A stretch of 24,629 nucleotides of DNA from an uncultured Amylibacter sp. (GTDB taxonomy: Bacteria > Pseudomonadota > Alphaproteobacteria > Rhodobacterales > Rhodobacteraceae): contig CALLAV010000116.1 in NCBI GenBank assembly GCA_938001995.1, forward strand, positions 1 through 24,629, given 5' to 3'. Shown one piece after another: positions 8,233-14,721 of this stretch (positions are counted from its first letter, which is position 1; each line of letters starts with the position of its first letter). Made by a program: the position numbers and the translations under genes. The notes under the pieces are model-generated. The model searched no databases, had not been told where the DNA came from, and worked only from the letters and a program-made list of their open reading frames with translations.

Positions 8233-9387
8233 TTAGGACAGGTCTGCAATCAGGTCGCGCATGAACTTAGCGCCCAGATTATATTGGTCGACGGTGATGT
8301 ATTCATCCGCTTGGTGCGCTTGGTCGATGGAACCCGGCCCGCAGATGACGGTGGAAATGCTTTCGGTTTGGAAATGGCCTGCTTCGGTGCCGTAGCTGAC
8401 CACGTTGATAGAGTTGTCGCCTGTGAGGCGGCGCACCAACGTTTCAGCTGCGCCATTCTCTTCCGGCCGCAGGCCCGGGACGCCAAATTTTGGCGTGACT
8501 TTGATGCCTGCCTCGGGCCGCACCTTTTTGATCTTCGCATCCAGCTCGGCAGCGAAGGTGAGGTAGGCGTCGGCTTCGGCCTTGGCGTCTTGTGTTGGGA
8601 GCAGACGGAAATCGTTGATGAAGGTACAGGTTTTGGCGGTGATGTTGCCCGCGGTGCCGCCTTGGATTGTGCCCACGTGATAGGTGGGGAAGGGCGGGAC
8701 AAATTCGTTTTCTGGGTCGTGGTTTGCCACGGCCTCTTCGTTCATTTTGTTGTGCCATTCCACGAGGGTCGCGGCGGTCATCACGGCAGAGACACCGATG
8801 TGAGCGAGGGAGGAGTGAACCTCGTAGCCTGTCACCTCGTTGTGGAATCCTATGCCACCTTTGTGGCCTGTGACGGCTTTCATGTCAGAGGGTTCACCGA
8901 CGATGCACATGGCAGCCTTTGGCATTTTGTTCGCGAGTTCTTTGACCATCGGGATCACGCCTTCGCAGCCGACCTCTTCGTCGTAAGAGAGCGCGAGTTG
9001 GATCGGGGTTTGCAGATCGGCGGCGACCATTTGGGGGACATAGGCCAGCGCGATCGCGAGGAAACCTTTCATGTCGCAAGTGCCACGGCCAAAATATTTG
9101 CCGTCTTTTTCCACAACGGTCCACGGATCGGTGGTCCAATCTTGGCCCTCAACAGGGACAACATCTGTGTGGCCTGACAAGATAACGCCGCCTTCAACCA
9201 TCGGACCGATATGGGCATAGAGGTTCGCTTTGTCACCATCGTCGTTGTAAACGCGGGTTGATTCGACACCGTGACCCGCCAAGTAATCCTCGACAAAATC
9301 TATGAGGGGCAGGTTTGAGCGGTCTGACACGGTATTAAAGCTGATCAGCTTTTCCAGCATTTCAAAGGGGGTATAAGTGTCGGGCAT
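8233..9387 (-). CDS. argE: acetylornithine deacetylase (ArgE-type M20)
   Basis: 384 residues, matching the ArgE family, which hydrolyses N2-acetyl-L-ornithine to ornithine and acetate. M20 motifs are in order: SGHTDVVPV (His73 and Asp75), RGTCDMKGF (Asp105), SYDEEVGCEG (Glu137 catalytic, Glu138 metal), GEPSDMKAVTGHKG (Glu165), and a late His in DQAHQADEY. The start is the ATG behind AGGAA in AGGAACCGATCTATG. It is the first gene of a two-gene minus-strand operon with the M20D enzyme. Many Rhodobacteraceae also make ornithine with the acetyl-recycling ArgJ, and ArgE-like enzymes in catabolic contexts can act on other N-acetyl amino acids. The position opposite an ABC importer makes a scavenging role a fair alternative to biosynthesis. 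Confidence 0.9.
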   Translation of the reverse strand: MPDTYTPFEMLEKLISFNTVSDRSNLPLIDFVEDYLAGHGVESTRVYNDDGDKANLYAHIGPMVEGGVILSGHTDVVPVEGQDWTTDPWTVVEKDGKYFGRGTCDMKGFLAIALAYVPQMVAADLQTPIQLALSYDEEVGCEGVIPMVKELANKMPKAAMCIVGEPSDMKAVTGHKGGIGFHNEVTGYEVHSSLAHIGVSAVMTAATLVEWHNKMNEEAVANHDPENEFVPPFPTYHVGTIQGGTAGNITAKTCTFINDFRLLPTQDAKAEADAYLTFAAELDAKIKKVRPEAGIKVTPKFGVPGLRPEENGAAETLVRRLTGDNSINVVSYGTEAGHFQTESISTVICGPGSIDQAHQADEYITVDQYNLGAKFMRDLIADLS

Positions 9388-9560
9388 AGATCGGTTCCTA
9401 CCTGTGTCGTATAGCGGAGTGTGGAAACTGCTTCACCGCGCGTCAAGGGGCCAAACTGACCAGATGCTGAGAATTACTTCGGGTCATTTTACCAAATGGT
9501 CAAAAGAAAAATCATTGTAAACTAATTCTTTATCGTTTTTACTTCGCCCATGGTCTGCTG

Positions 9561-9580
9561 TTTTGGATTCGCATCCAGAA
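9561..9580 (+). promoter_or_regulatory. leader hairpin upstream of the binding-protein gene
   Basis: TTTTGGAT (9561-9568) pairs with ATCCAGAA (9573-9580) around the tetraloop TCGC, giving 8 bp with one U-G wobble. It lies just before the Shine-Dalgarno-like GGGGAGA at 9592-9598. There is no T-run after it, so it is not a standard terminator. An RNA-stability or regulatory element is likelier. Confidence 0.4.
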
Positions 9581-9603
9581 CATTTGCTCTTGGGGAGAAA
9601 TAG

Positions 9604-9729
9604 TTGCCAGAACGTCAAAAGACGCAGTGTCTACGTGTCAGCTCTACCTTGTTTGGTGGGCGTTCTTGCTCGGACCTCTCTTCCCTTCTGCACCTTGGTG
9701 CGGACACCGACCTAAACAATAACCTATAG
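9604..9729 (+). CDS. possible 41-aa leader ORF ahead of the peptide-binding-protein gene
   Basis: A TTG codon at 9604 sits 5 nt after GGGGAGA (9592-9598), a good ribosome binding site. It opens a frame of 41 codons that ends in TAG at 9727-9729, exactly at the GGGAGA (9729-9734) serving the binding-protein gene. The predicted peptide begins MPERQKTQCLRV and ends DLNNNL, is Ser/Leu-rich and resembles no family I know. Placement between a hairpin and the next Shine-Dalgarno fits a regulatory leader peptide, but the TTG start and lack of family support keep this tentative. Confidence 0.25.
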   Translation: MPERQKTQCLRVSSTLFGGRSCSDLSSLLHLGADTDLNNNL

Positions 9730-9743
9730 GGAGAACTCTACGT

Positions 9744-11447
9744 ATGACGATGAAATCTTTGACATTAGGAAGCGCGCTTGTGCTTTCAATGGCGTCCATG
9801 GCAGCCGCGGAACGCGGCGCTGATGGCAACGTCAGCATCATCTATTGGCAAGCGCCATCCATCCTGAACCCATATCTGTCTGGTGGCACCAAAGACATCG
9901 AGTCTTCAAGCCTCGTGATTGAGCCGATGGGCCGTTACAACCAAGACGGCGCACCTGTTGCCTATCTGGCGGAAGAAATTCCAACAGTTGCAAATGGTGG
10001 CGTGTCCGAAGACCTGACATCCATCACATGGAAGCTGAAAGAGGGCCTGAAGTGGTCTGACGGATCTGCTGTAACATCTGCCGATGTGAAATTCACAGCG
10101 GATTACTGCATGGACCCAGAAGGTGGCTGCGCGCAGTTGGCAAAATTTGACGGTGTAACAAGCGTTGAAGCCATTGACGAGTTGACCGTGAAGGTCACGT
10201 TCGGCGCGCCAAAGCCAAATCCGTATGGTCCGTTCATGGGCGGCCAATCCCCGATTATTCAGGCGGCACAATTCGCAGACTGCATGGGTGCAAAAGCGCC
10301 TGAGTGTACAGAAGCGAACTTTGGCCCGATCGGCACAGGCCCGTTTGTTGTGGATGATTTCCGTCCAAACGACGTGATCCAGATGTCTGCAAACCCAAAC
10401 TACCGTGATCCAGCAAAGCCTGCATTCGCAACACTGACGTTCAAAGGTGGCGGTTCAGCCGAAGCCTCTGGTCGTGCGGTTCTGGAAACAGGCGAATTTG
10501 ATTACGCGTGGAACCTGCAATTGGCACCAGATGTGATTGCAAAAATGGAAGAAGGCGGCAAAGGCAAAGCGATTTCTGCTTTTGGTGCGCTGGTTGAGCG
10601 GATTGAGATGAACCTCACCAACCCATCCCCTGATCTGCCAGCAGAGACACGGGCAACGGTTGCTGAACCACACCCGATCCTGAGCGACAAACGCGTACGC
10701 GAAGCACTGTCCAAAGCCATCGACCGCGATATCTTGGTCGAAGTGGGTTATGGCCCAGCAGGTCGCCCGACCTGTAACTTGGTTCCTGCTCCTGCAATCT
10801 ATGCGTCTGACAACACAGGTTGTCTGAAGCAAGACATCGAAGGCGCGAAAGCGTTGTTGGATGAAGCAGGTTGGACTGACACAGATGGTGACGGTATCCG
10901 CGACAAAGACGGCAAAAAGCTGTCCCTGTTGTACCAAACATCCACAAACGCTGTGCGTCAGGATTTCCAAGCGTTGATCAAACAGTGGTGGTCTGAAATC
11001 GGTGTAGAAACAGAATTGCGTAACCTTGACGCGTCTGTATTCTTTGGTGGCGACCCAGGCTCGCCTGACACATTCCAAAAGTTCTATGCTGACGTGGAAA
11101 TGTACGCCAACGTGTTTGACGGTACAGACCCACAGGCATACCTGGCAGCATACCGTTGTGGCAACGAGCCAAAGCCATCCAGCCAGTGGCAGGGTGAAAA
11201 CATCAACCGTTTCTGTGATCCAGCCTATGACGCGCTGATCGACGAGCTGGCCGTAACAGGCGACCTTGAGAAGCGTGGCGAGATTGCCAAGAAAATGAAC
11301 GACATGCTGACAAAAGACACCATGACAATCGTTCCGCTGGTGGACCGTGGTCGGGTTTCCGCACACGCCAACAGCCTTGGTGGTGTTGTTCTGAACGTGT
11401 TCGACAGTGAGCTGTGGAACGTGGCGGACTGGTACCGCGTTAAGTAA
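9744..11447 (+). CDS. ABC transporter substrate-binding protein, peptide/nickel family 5
   Basis: 567 residues. A short Sec signal (MTMKSLTLGSALVLSMASMAAA, cleavage near residue 22) has no lipobox Cys, so the protein is free in the periplasm. It shows the SBP_bac_5 layout: an N-terminal lobe with ITWKLKEGLKWSDG and TSADVKFTADYC, GPIGTGPFVVDDFRPND in the middle, DKRVREALSKAIDRD, and the Ca-loop-like DTDGDGIRDKDGK common in this family. It should bind oligopeptides, dipeptides or similar amide solutes. The start is the ATG at 9744 behind GGGAGA. Codons ending in CA (gca, aca, cca) are favoured far more than in neighbours such as ilvD, consistent with high expression. A strong hairpin follows the stop before the permease genes. 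Confidence 0.93.
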   Translation: MTMKSLTLGSALVLSMASMAAAERGADGNVSIIYWQAPSILNPYLSGGTKDIESSSLVIEPMGRYNQDGAPVAYLAEEIPTVANGGVSEDLTSITWKLKEGLKWSDGSAVTSADVKFTADYCMDPEGGCAQLAKFDGVTSVEAIDELTVKVTFGAPKPNPYGPFMGGQSPIIQAAQFADCMGAKAPECTEANFGPIGTGPFVVDDFRPNDVIQMSANPNYRDPAKPAFATLTFKGGGSAEASGRAVLETGEFDYAWNLQLAPDVIAKMEEGGKGKAISAFGALVERIEMNLTNPSPDLPAETRATVAEPHPILSDKRVREALSKAIDRDILVEVGYGPAGRPTCNLVPAPAIYASDNTGCLKQDIEGAKALLDEAGWTDTDGDGIRDKDGKKLSLLYQTSTNAVRQDFQALIKQWWSEIGVETELRNLDASVFFGGDPGSPDTFQKFYADVEMYANVFDGTDPQAYLAAYRCGNEPKPSSQWQGENINRFCDPAYDALIDELAVTGDLEKRGEIAKKMNDMLTKDTMTIVPLVDRGRVSAHANSLGGVVLNVFDSELWNVADWYRVK

Positions 11448-11464
11448 GCGATTGTAAAATTGGT

Positions 11465-11499
11465 TTGGGGCCTTTGGCGATTTCCGTCAAAGGCCCCAA
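11465..11499 (+). terminator. intercistronic hairpin after the binding-protein gene
   Basis: A 14-bp stem (TTGGGGCCTTTGGC with GTCAAAGGCCCCAA, one G-U wobble) around the 7-nt loop GATTTCC begins 17 nt after the stop codon. It is not followed by a T-run. It more likely protects the 3' end of the binding-protein mRNA or partially attenuates transcription into the permease genes than fully terminates. This layout is common in ABC operons where the binding protein is needed in excess. Confidence 0.65.
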
Positions 11500-11530
11500 T
11501 CACTCCTTCAAGATATAAACTGAGACGTCG

Positions 11531-12568
11531 ATGCTGACTTTCACCATTCGCAGACTTTTGCTGTCGATCCCGACGCTTTTGTTTATCTCTTTGGCTATTT
11601 TTATGCTGCTGCAACTGTCGCCGGGCGATCCCATGGCGCAAGTGCCCCTGACCGTTCCTCCGGAAGTTAAGGAAAAAATGCGCGAGGCTTTGGGCCTAGG
11701 TCAGCCCGTTTACGTGCAATACTGGAAGTGGCTCGTGCAGTTTTTCTGGATCGAACCTCTGGTCTTTGTGGACTGGGCTACCGCCAATACGTGGTGGGCA
11801 GGTTGGTTGCCTGACACTGGTTTCGCCGAAGGCAAATTGCGCGTGATTTCATGGCAGACCCGTGGTCCTGTAATGGATCTAGTGATCCAATCCTTGCCCC
11901 AAACGTTCTGGGTTGTTGGGATGTCATATGTGGTGGGCGTGGCGATTGCGCTGCCCATCGGGATTTATTCGGCCTATCGACATTATTCGGTGTTTGATCA
12001 AACGGGCACGTTTGTCACCATGATCGGATTTTCCATCCCGCCGTTCTTTACAGGGCCGCTGATGATTTGGATCTTTGCGGTACAGCTTGGGTGGCTGCCA
12101 TCAAAGTACAATACGGTTTTGGATGTGGTGGATTGGGACACGTTTGTGTTGCAGATGAAGCAGATGGTGCTGCCTGTTATGGTGCTGGCGCTGCAAACCA
12201 CAGCGCAGATCAGCCGCTATATGCGATCTGCCATGCTCGATAACTTGAAACAAGACTATGTGCGTACGGCGCGCGCTAAAGGTTTGAAAGAGGGTGTCGT
12301 TGTGATGGTGCATGTTCTGCGCAATTCGATGATCCCTGTGATCACGGTCATTGCGCTGGGCATTCCTGCCATCTTTGGCGGTGCGATTATCACCGAGAAC
12401 GTCTTTGCGGTGAACGGGTTGGGGTACCAACTGCTGATCGCGCTGTTTGCCAGTGACATTCCGACGGTAATGACCTTTACCTTCATCTTCGCGATCCTGA
12501 TCGTGTTGTTTAACCTGATTGCCGACGTCCTTTATGGCGTGCTTGATCCGAGGATCCGCTATGACTGA
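11531..12568 (+). CDS. ABC transporter permease, DppB/OppB type
   Basis: 345 residues of an inner-membrane permease. TM1 is at about 8-28 (LLLSIPTLLFISLAIFML) followed by the LSPGDP motif typical of DppB/OppB permeases. A long periplasmic loop (about 45-115) contains several Trp residues. A block of TM helices follows, with the EAA coupling region DYVRTARAKGLKEGVVVM and HVLRNSMIPV contacting the ATPase. The C-terminus DPRIRYD is characteristic. The Trp-rich loop looks extended compared with short DppB proteins, as in some family-5 subgroups. ATG at 11531 lies 83 nt after the binding-protein gene. Its end overlaps the next permease by 8 nt (ATGACTGA), so the two permeases are translationally coupled. 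Confidence 0.93.
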   Translation: MLTFTIRRLLLSIPTLLFISLAIFMLLQLSPGDPMAQVPLTVPPEVKEKMREALGLGQPVYVQYWKWLVQFFWIEPLVFVDWATANTWWAGWLPDTGFAEGKLRVISWQTRGPVMDLVIQSLPQTFWVVGMSYVVGVAIALPIGIYSAYRHYSVFDQTGTFVTMIGFSIPPFFTGPLMIWIFAVQLGWLPSKYNTVLDVVDWDTFVLQMKQMVLPVMVLALQTTAQISRYMRSAMLDNLKQDYVRTARAKGLKEGVVVMVHVLRNSMIPVITVIALGIPAIFGGAIITENVFAVNGLGYQLLIALFASDIPTVMTFTFIFAILIVLFNLIADVLYGVLDPRIRYD

Positions 12569-13532
12569 TACCAGCCCGAACCCGAACGATCCTTTGGCAG
12601 AGCCAATTCCTTTGGCGCCACCTACCAGCCAGACGCAAGATATCTGGCGCCAGTTCAAACAGCACAAAGGCGCTGTGTTGGGCGGTGGGTTTTTGATGTT
12701 CATCACGTTGTTCGTGTTGATTGGCCCGTTCATCTGGACGTTGGAAGCCACAAAACTGGATATTCGCGCCAAAGACATGCGCCCGATTGTCTGGGGGTTG
12801 TGGAGTGATGAGGCCAAGGTGGGCTGGAACCATCCGTTTGGCACGGATCAATTGGGCCGCGATTTGCTAAGCCAGATGATTGAAGGGGGTCGTGCGTCCA
12901 TGGCTGTCGGCTGGGCTGCGATGATCCTGTCTTTGTTGCTGGGCACGGCTGTTGGGGTGCTGTCGGGGTTCTTTAAGCGGCTCGATTTCATTTTGATGCG
13001 GTTCACTGATTTGATGTTGTCTTTGCCGTTGCTGCCGATCTTGTTGGTGGCAGTGACGCTATTTCGTGAAAAGCTGAGCAAGACGTTCGGCATTGAAACC
13101 GGCATGTTCATCCTGATCGTTGGGGTGATTGGCATCACCAGTTGGATGCAAACAGCGCGAATTGTACGCGCGGATGTGCTGGCCTTGAAAGAACGTGAAT
13201 TTGTATTGGCGGCCCATTCTATTGGGACGCGGCCAGGCAAGATTATTACGCGGCATCTGCTGCCCAATGTGCTGTCTCCGATTATGGTGTCGGCGACGCT
13301 CGGTCTTGCCGTAGCAATCATCACCGAAAGTGCATTGTCGTTTTTGGGTGTGGGGTTTCCGTCGGATTTCCCGACATGGGGTAAGTTATTGGCCGACGCG
13401 GTTCAACGTATGAACCTGTACCCAGAGCGCGTGTTTCTGCCAGGATTGCTGATTTCCCTGACTGTGTTGTCGGTGAACTATATCGGCGATGGACTGCGTG
13501 ATGCGCTCGATCCGCGTATGCGGGGGCGGTAG
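12561..13532 (+). CDS. ABC transporter permease, DppC/OppC type
   Basis: 323 residues from the ATG at 12561; upstream in-frame starts lie inside the preceding permease and are not needed. A Pro-rich cytoplasmic N-terminus (PNPNDPLAEPIPLAPP) precedes DIWRQFKQHKGAVLGG and TM1, the typical OppC_N arrangement. The HPFGTDQLGRDLLSQMIEGG motif and the EAA region REFVLAAHSIGTRPGKII with HLLPNVLSPI identify the family, and DALDPRMRGR is the usual C-terminus. It pairs with the DppB-type subunit to form the channel. The operon ends here: a terminator follows within about 25 bp and no ATP-binding subunit gene follows. Confidence 0.93.
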   Translation: MTDTSPNPNDPLAEPIPLAPPTSQTQDIWRQFKQHKGAVLGGGFLMFITLFVLIGPFIWTLEATKLDIRAKDMRPIVWGLWSDEAKVGWNHPFGTDQLGRDLLSQMIEGGRASMAVGWAAMILSLLLGTAVGVLSGFFKRLDFILMRFTDLMLSLPLLPILLVAVTLFREKLSKTFGIETGMFILIVGVIGITSWMQTARIVRADVLALKEREFVLAAHSIGTRPGKIITRHLLPNVLSPIMVSATLGLAVAIITESALSFLGVGFPSDFPTWGKLLADAVQRMNLYPERVFLPGLLISLTVLSVNYIGDGLRDALDPRMRGR

Positions 13533-13556
13533 ATTCTAGGTATTTTTGGAACATTG

Positions 13557-13580
13557 AAGGCCCTTTAGGGGGTCTTTTTT
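13557..13580 (+). terminator. intrinsic terminator of the ABC operon
   Basis: AAGGCCC (13557-13563) pairs with GGGTCTT (13570-13576) around the loop TTTAGG, with one G-U wobble. The arm runs into TTTTTT ending at 13580. It starts 24 nt after the DppC-type permease stop codon. Confidence 0.75.
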
Positions 13581-13626
13581 GTTCAAGGTATCGATTTCGC
13601 CTTTTTTCGCAGATGGCGATTTTCTG

Positions 13627-13665
13627 GGTTAACCCCTTATTTTATGGAGTTTATTGGCGTTAACC
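13627..13665. promoter_or_regulatory. paired GTTAACC sites
   Basis: GGTTAACC (13627-13634) and GTTAACC (13659-13665) lie 31 bp apart, close to three helical turns, ahead of the 64-aa gene. TTAACC resembles a CtrA half site (TTAA-N7-TTAA), but the second half sites are poor, so CtrA control is only a possibility. The right-hand copy may also serve as a -35 element. Confidence 0.25.
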
Positions 13666-13778
13666 ACGCTGCCACATTTCTGGCTAATCGTCACAATTTG
13701 CGCAAAATTTTTCTTGAAATCGTCTTGAACACGTCGATTCAAAGCCCGTTTCCCCCGTCATCAACAAGATCAAGCGAG

Positions 13779-13792
13779 GCAAGACGTCTTGC
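13779..13792. promoter_or_regulatory. 14-bp perfect palindrome in the leader of the 64-aa gene
   Basis: GCAAGACGTCTTGC is a perfect inverted repeat with no spacer, placed 30 bp before the ATG at 13823. It suits a dimeric repressor operator. In RNA it could fold only with a small open loop. Confidence 0.4.
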
Positions 13793-13822
13793 AAAAACAA
13801 GTATCGAGTTGAGGAAACCAAA

Positions 13823-14017
13823 ATGAGCAATTCTATCCTACGTCTGGAAGCAGACATGATGATCAGCCACGTAACAGCAGAAGCCGAAACGGCAACAGAT
13901 CGCGTTGCGTATCTGACTGGCAACACAGCCCCCCGCGTTCGCGAAGCGCTTGAGAACACACCATTGCGGTTCTCTTTGGTGGCACCGACAGCACGCAAAA
14001 TCCGCGTCGCAGCATAA
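13823..14017 (+). CDS. 64-aa small protein of unknown function
   Basis: A 64-residue protein beginning MSNSILRLEADMMISHVTAE, without signal peptide, TM segment or cysteine, and with a basic tail (ARKIRVAA). The N-terminal 35 residues look helical. A clear GAGGA ribosome binding site precedes the ATG. The gene stands alone, with its own roughly 240-bp upstream region, a hairpin right after the stop and a strong intrinsic terminator. Codon choice (aca, gca, cca) resembles the neighbouring binding-protein gene, suggesting good expression. I do not recognise the family. Similar small soluble proteins exist in roseobacters, from memory only. Confidence 0.65.
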   Translation: MSNSILRLEADMMISHVTAEAETATDRVAYLTGNTAPRVREALENTPLRFSLVAPTARKIRVAA

Positions 14018-14031
14018 GAATTACGCATGCA

Positions 14032-14045
14032 GGGCTGACAAGCCC
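14032..14045 (+). other. small hairpin after the 64-aa gene
   Basis: GGGCT and AGCCC pair around GACA. The flanking CATG copies could extend the stem. It lies 15 nt after the stop codon and ahead of the terminator, so it would be part of the 3' untranslated RNA. Confidence 0.35.
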
Positions 14046-14063
14046 ACATGTAGGACGAGGGTC

Positions 14064-14100
14064 GAGGGCCGCGCAGTTTTGTGCGGCCTTCCCCGTTTTT
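14064..14100 (+). terminator. intrinsic terminator of the 64-aa gene
   Basis: GGCCGCGCA and TGTGCGGCC form a 9-bp stem with one G-U wobble around GTTT, extendable by GAG/TTC. After CCC it runs into TTTTT (14096-14100). It lies 47 nt after the stop codon. Confidence 0.75.
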
Positions 14101-14152
14101 AGGCTGCAAAGACGGAAAACCACGGGCGAAAAGCGCCGCGGTATTTGTGTGA

Positions 14153-14359
14153 TCAGTTGATGGGGGCCGCGAAAGGGAACAACGGGACGCCTTGGGGTTC
14201 TGCAGTTAGCATCGTGCCTTGATCAGAGGATCGCAATCCATATCCTTTTGCTTTGAGCCGTGCCTTTAGATCAGTATCGGATGTTGCGGATTGCATATCT
14301 GCGCGCAAAACCTCGTGGATTTGGCGGATCGTGAATGGGTCCAGACGTTGGTGGATCAT
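14153..14359 (-). CDS. small hypothetical protein, 68 aa
   Basis: The start is taken at ATG 14359 because AAGGAG lies 6 nt upstream; a longer frame starting ten codons earlier has no such site. The product (MIHQRLDPFTIRQIHEVLRA...) has a helical N-terminal half, then LKARLKAKGYGLRSSDQGTML, which could be a small alpha/beta fold. The C-terminus is hydrophobic and Pro-rich (GVPLFPFAAPIN). There is no signal peptide, cysteine or known motif. Its position between a terminator and tRNA-Leu on the same strand as the tRNA gives no functional clue. Function unknown. Confidence 0.6.
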   Translation of the reverse strand: MIHQRLDPFTIRQIHEVLRADMQSATSDTDLKARLKAKGYGLRSSDQGTMLTAEPQGVPLFPFAAPIN

Positions 14360-14575
14360 GGTGTGCTCCTTACTCAAACTTTGCGCCAAGATACACGGCG
14401 CCTAATAAAGTTAGGTTAAGAGCGGAGTTTGGCGGGAAATGTTCGATAATTGGGTCAGAGTGTGGCTTTGTGCGGCGCGGGAGGTGGGCGCAGGCATTGG
14501 GTGCTTCTGCGAACCATTTGCCGCAAAAGGAGAGTTGGTTTTGTGGACGGGTTGGCTTGGTTGCGCAAAGCTTTT

Positions 14576-14662
14576 TGGTGCGAGCGGGGGGACTTGAACC
14601 CCCACGTCCATACGGACAACAGATTTTAAGTCTGGCGTGTCTACCGATTCCACCACGCTCGC
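14576..14662 (-). tRNA. tRNA-Leu (anticodon UAA), CCA encoded
   Basis: The minus strand folds as a class II tRNA. The acceptor arm is GCGAGCG (14656-14662) with CGCTCGC (14580-14586), then discriminator A and encoded CCA (14576-14578). The anticodon arm is CAGA-CTTAAAA-TCTG, giving anticodon TAA in the 7-nt loop. A long variable arm follows (TTGTCCGTATGGACG region), then a T arm GGGGG-TTCAAGT-CCCCC. Length is 87 nt with CCA. It reads UUA and, by wobble, UUG leucine codons. Confidence 0.97.
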
Positions 14663-14679
14663 GCACCTAAGTGTGTGGG

Positions 14680-14709
14680 ATACATTGCGTTTTGTACGGC
14701 TTTTGTAAA
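14680..14709 (-). promoter_or_regulatory. candidate promoter of tRNA-Leu
   Basis: On the minus strand TTTACA (14704-14709) and ATGTAT (14680-14685) are spaced by 18 bp. The -10 hexamer ends 17 nt before the tRNA 5' end, in the 59-bp gap after the EamA transporter gene. The -35 differs from TTGACA at one base; the -10 is weaker. Confidence 0.4.
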
Positions 14710-14721
14710 TGGGGCAGTGGT

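Larger units (their letters stand above)
9388..9743. other. 356-bp divergent intergenic region between argE and the ABC cassette
   Basis: The region must contain the promoters for both divergent operons. The half nearer argE has an AT-rich core (about 9488-9545). One possible plus-strand pair is TTGTAA with TTTACT at a 17-bp spacing, which is weak. The half nearer the binding-protein gene is a long leader holding an 8-bp hairpin (9561-9580), a small CGTC-AAAA-GACG hairpin (9613-9624), a GCACC-TT-GGTGC inverted repeat (9690-9701) and a possible 41-codon leader ORF. Confidence 0.6.
13533..13822. other. 290-bp intergenic region with terminator, GTTAACC sites and palindrome
   Basis: The left edge holds the ABC operon terminator. 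The remainder is the upstream region of the 64-aa gene. It contains two GTTAACC sites, a plausible promoter pair TTAACC (13660-13665) and GCTAAT (17-bp spacing), an AT-rich stretch, and a 14-bp perfect palindrome about 30 bp before the start codon. An in-frame 60-codon reading frame here has no ribosome binding site and I do not regard it as a gene. Confidence 0.5.

Noticed and set aside
10455..11366. Long minus-strand frame opposite the binding-protein gene
   Set aside because: It is antisense to a well-supported gene, is rich in Cys, His and Trp as shadow frames often are, and has no ribosome binding site or motif.
13644..13826. 60-codon frame upstream of and overlapping the 64-aa gene
   Set aside because: It has no Shine-Dalgarno, runs through the promoter-like region and palindrome, and ends by chance in the ATGA of the next gene.
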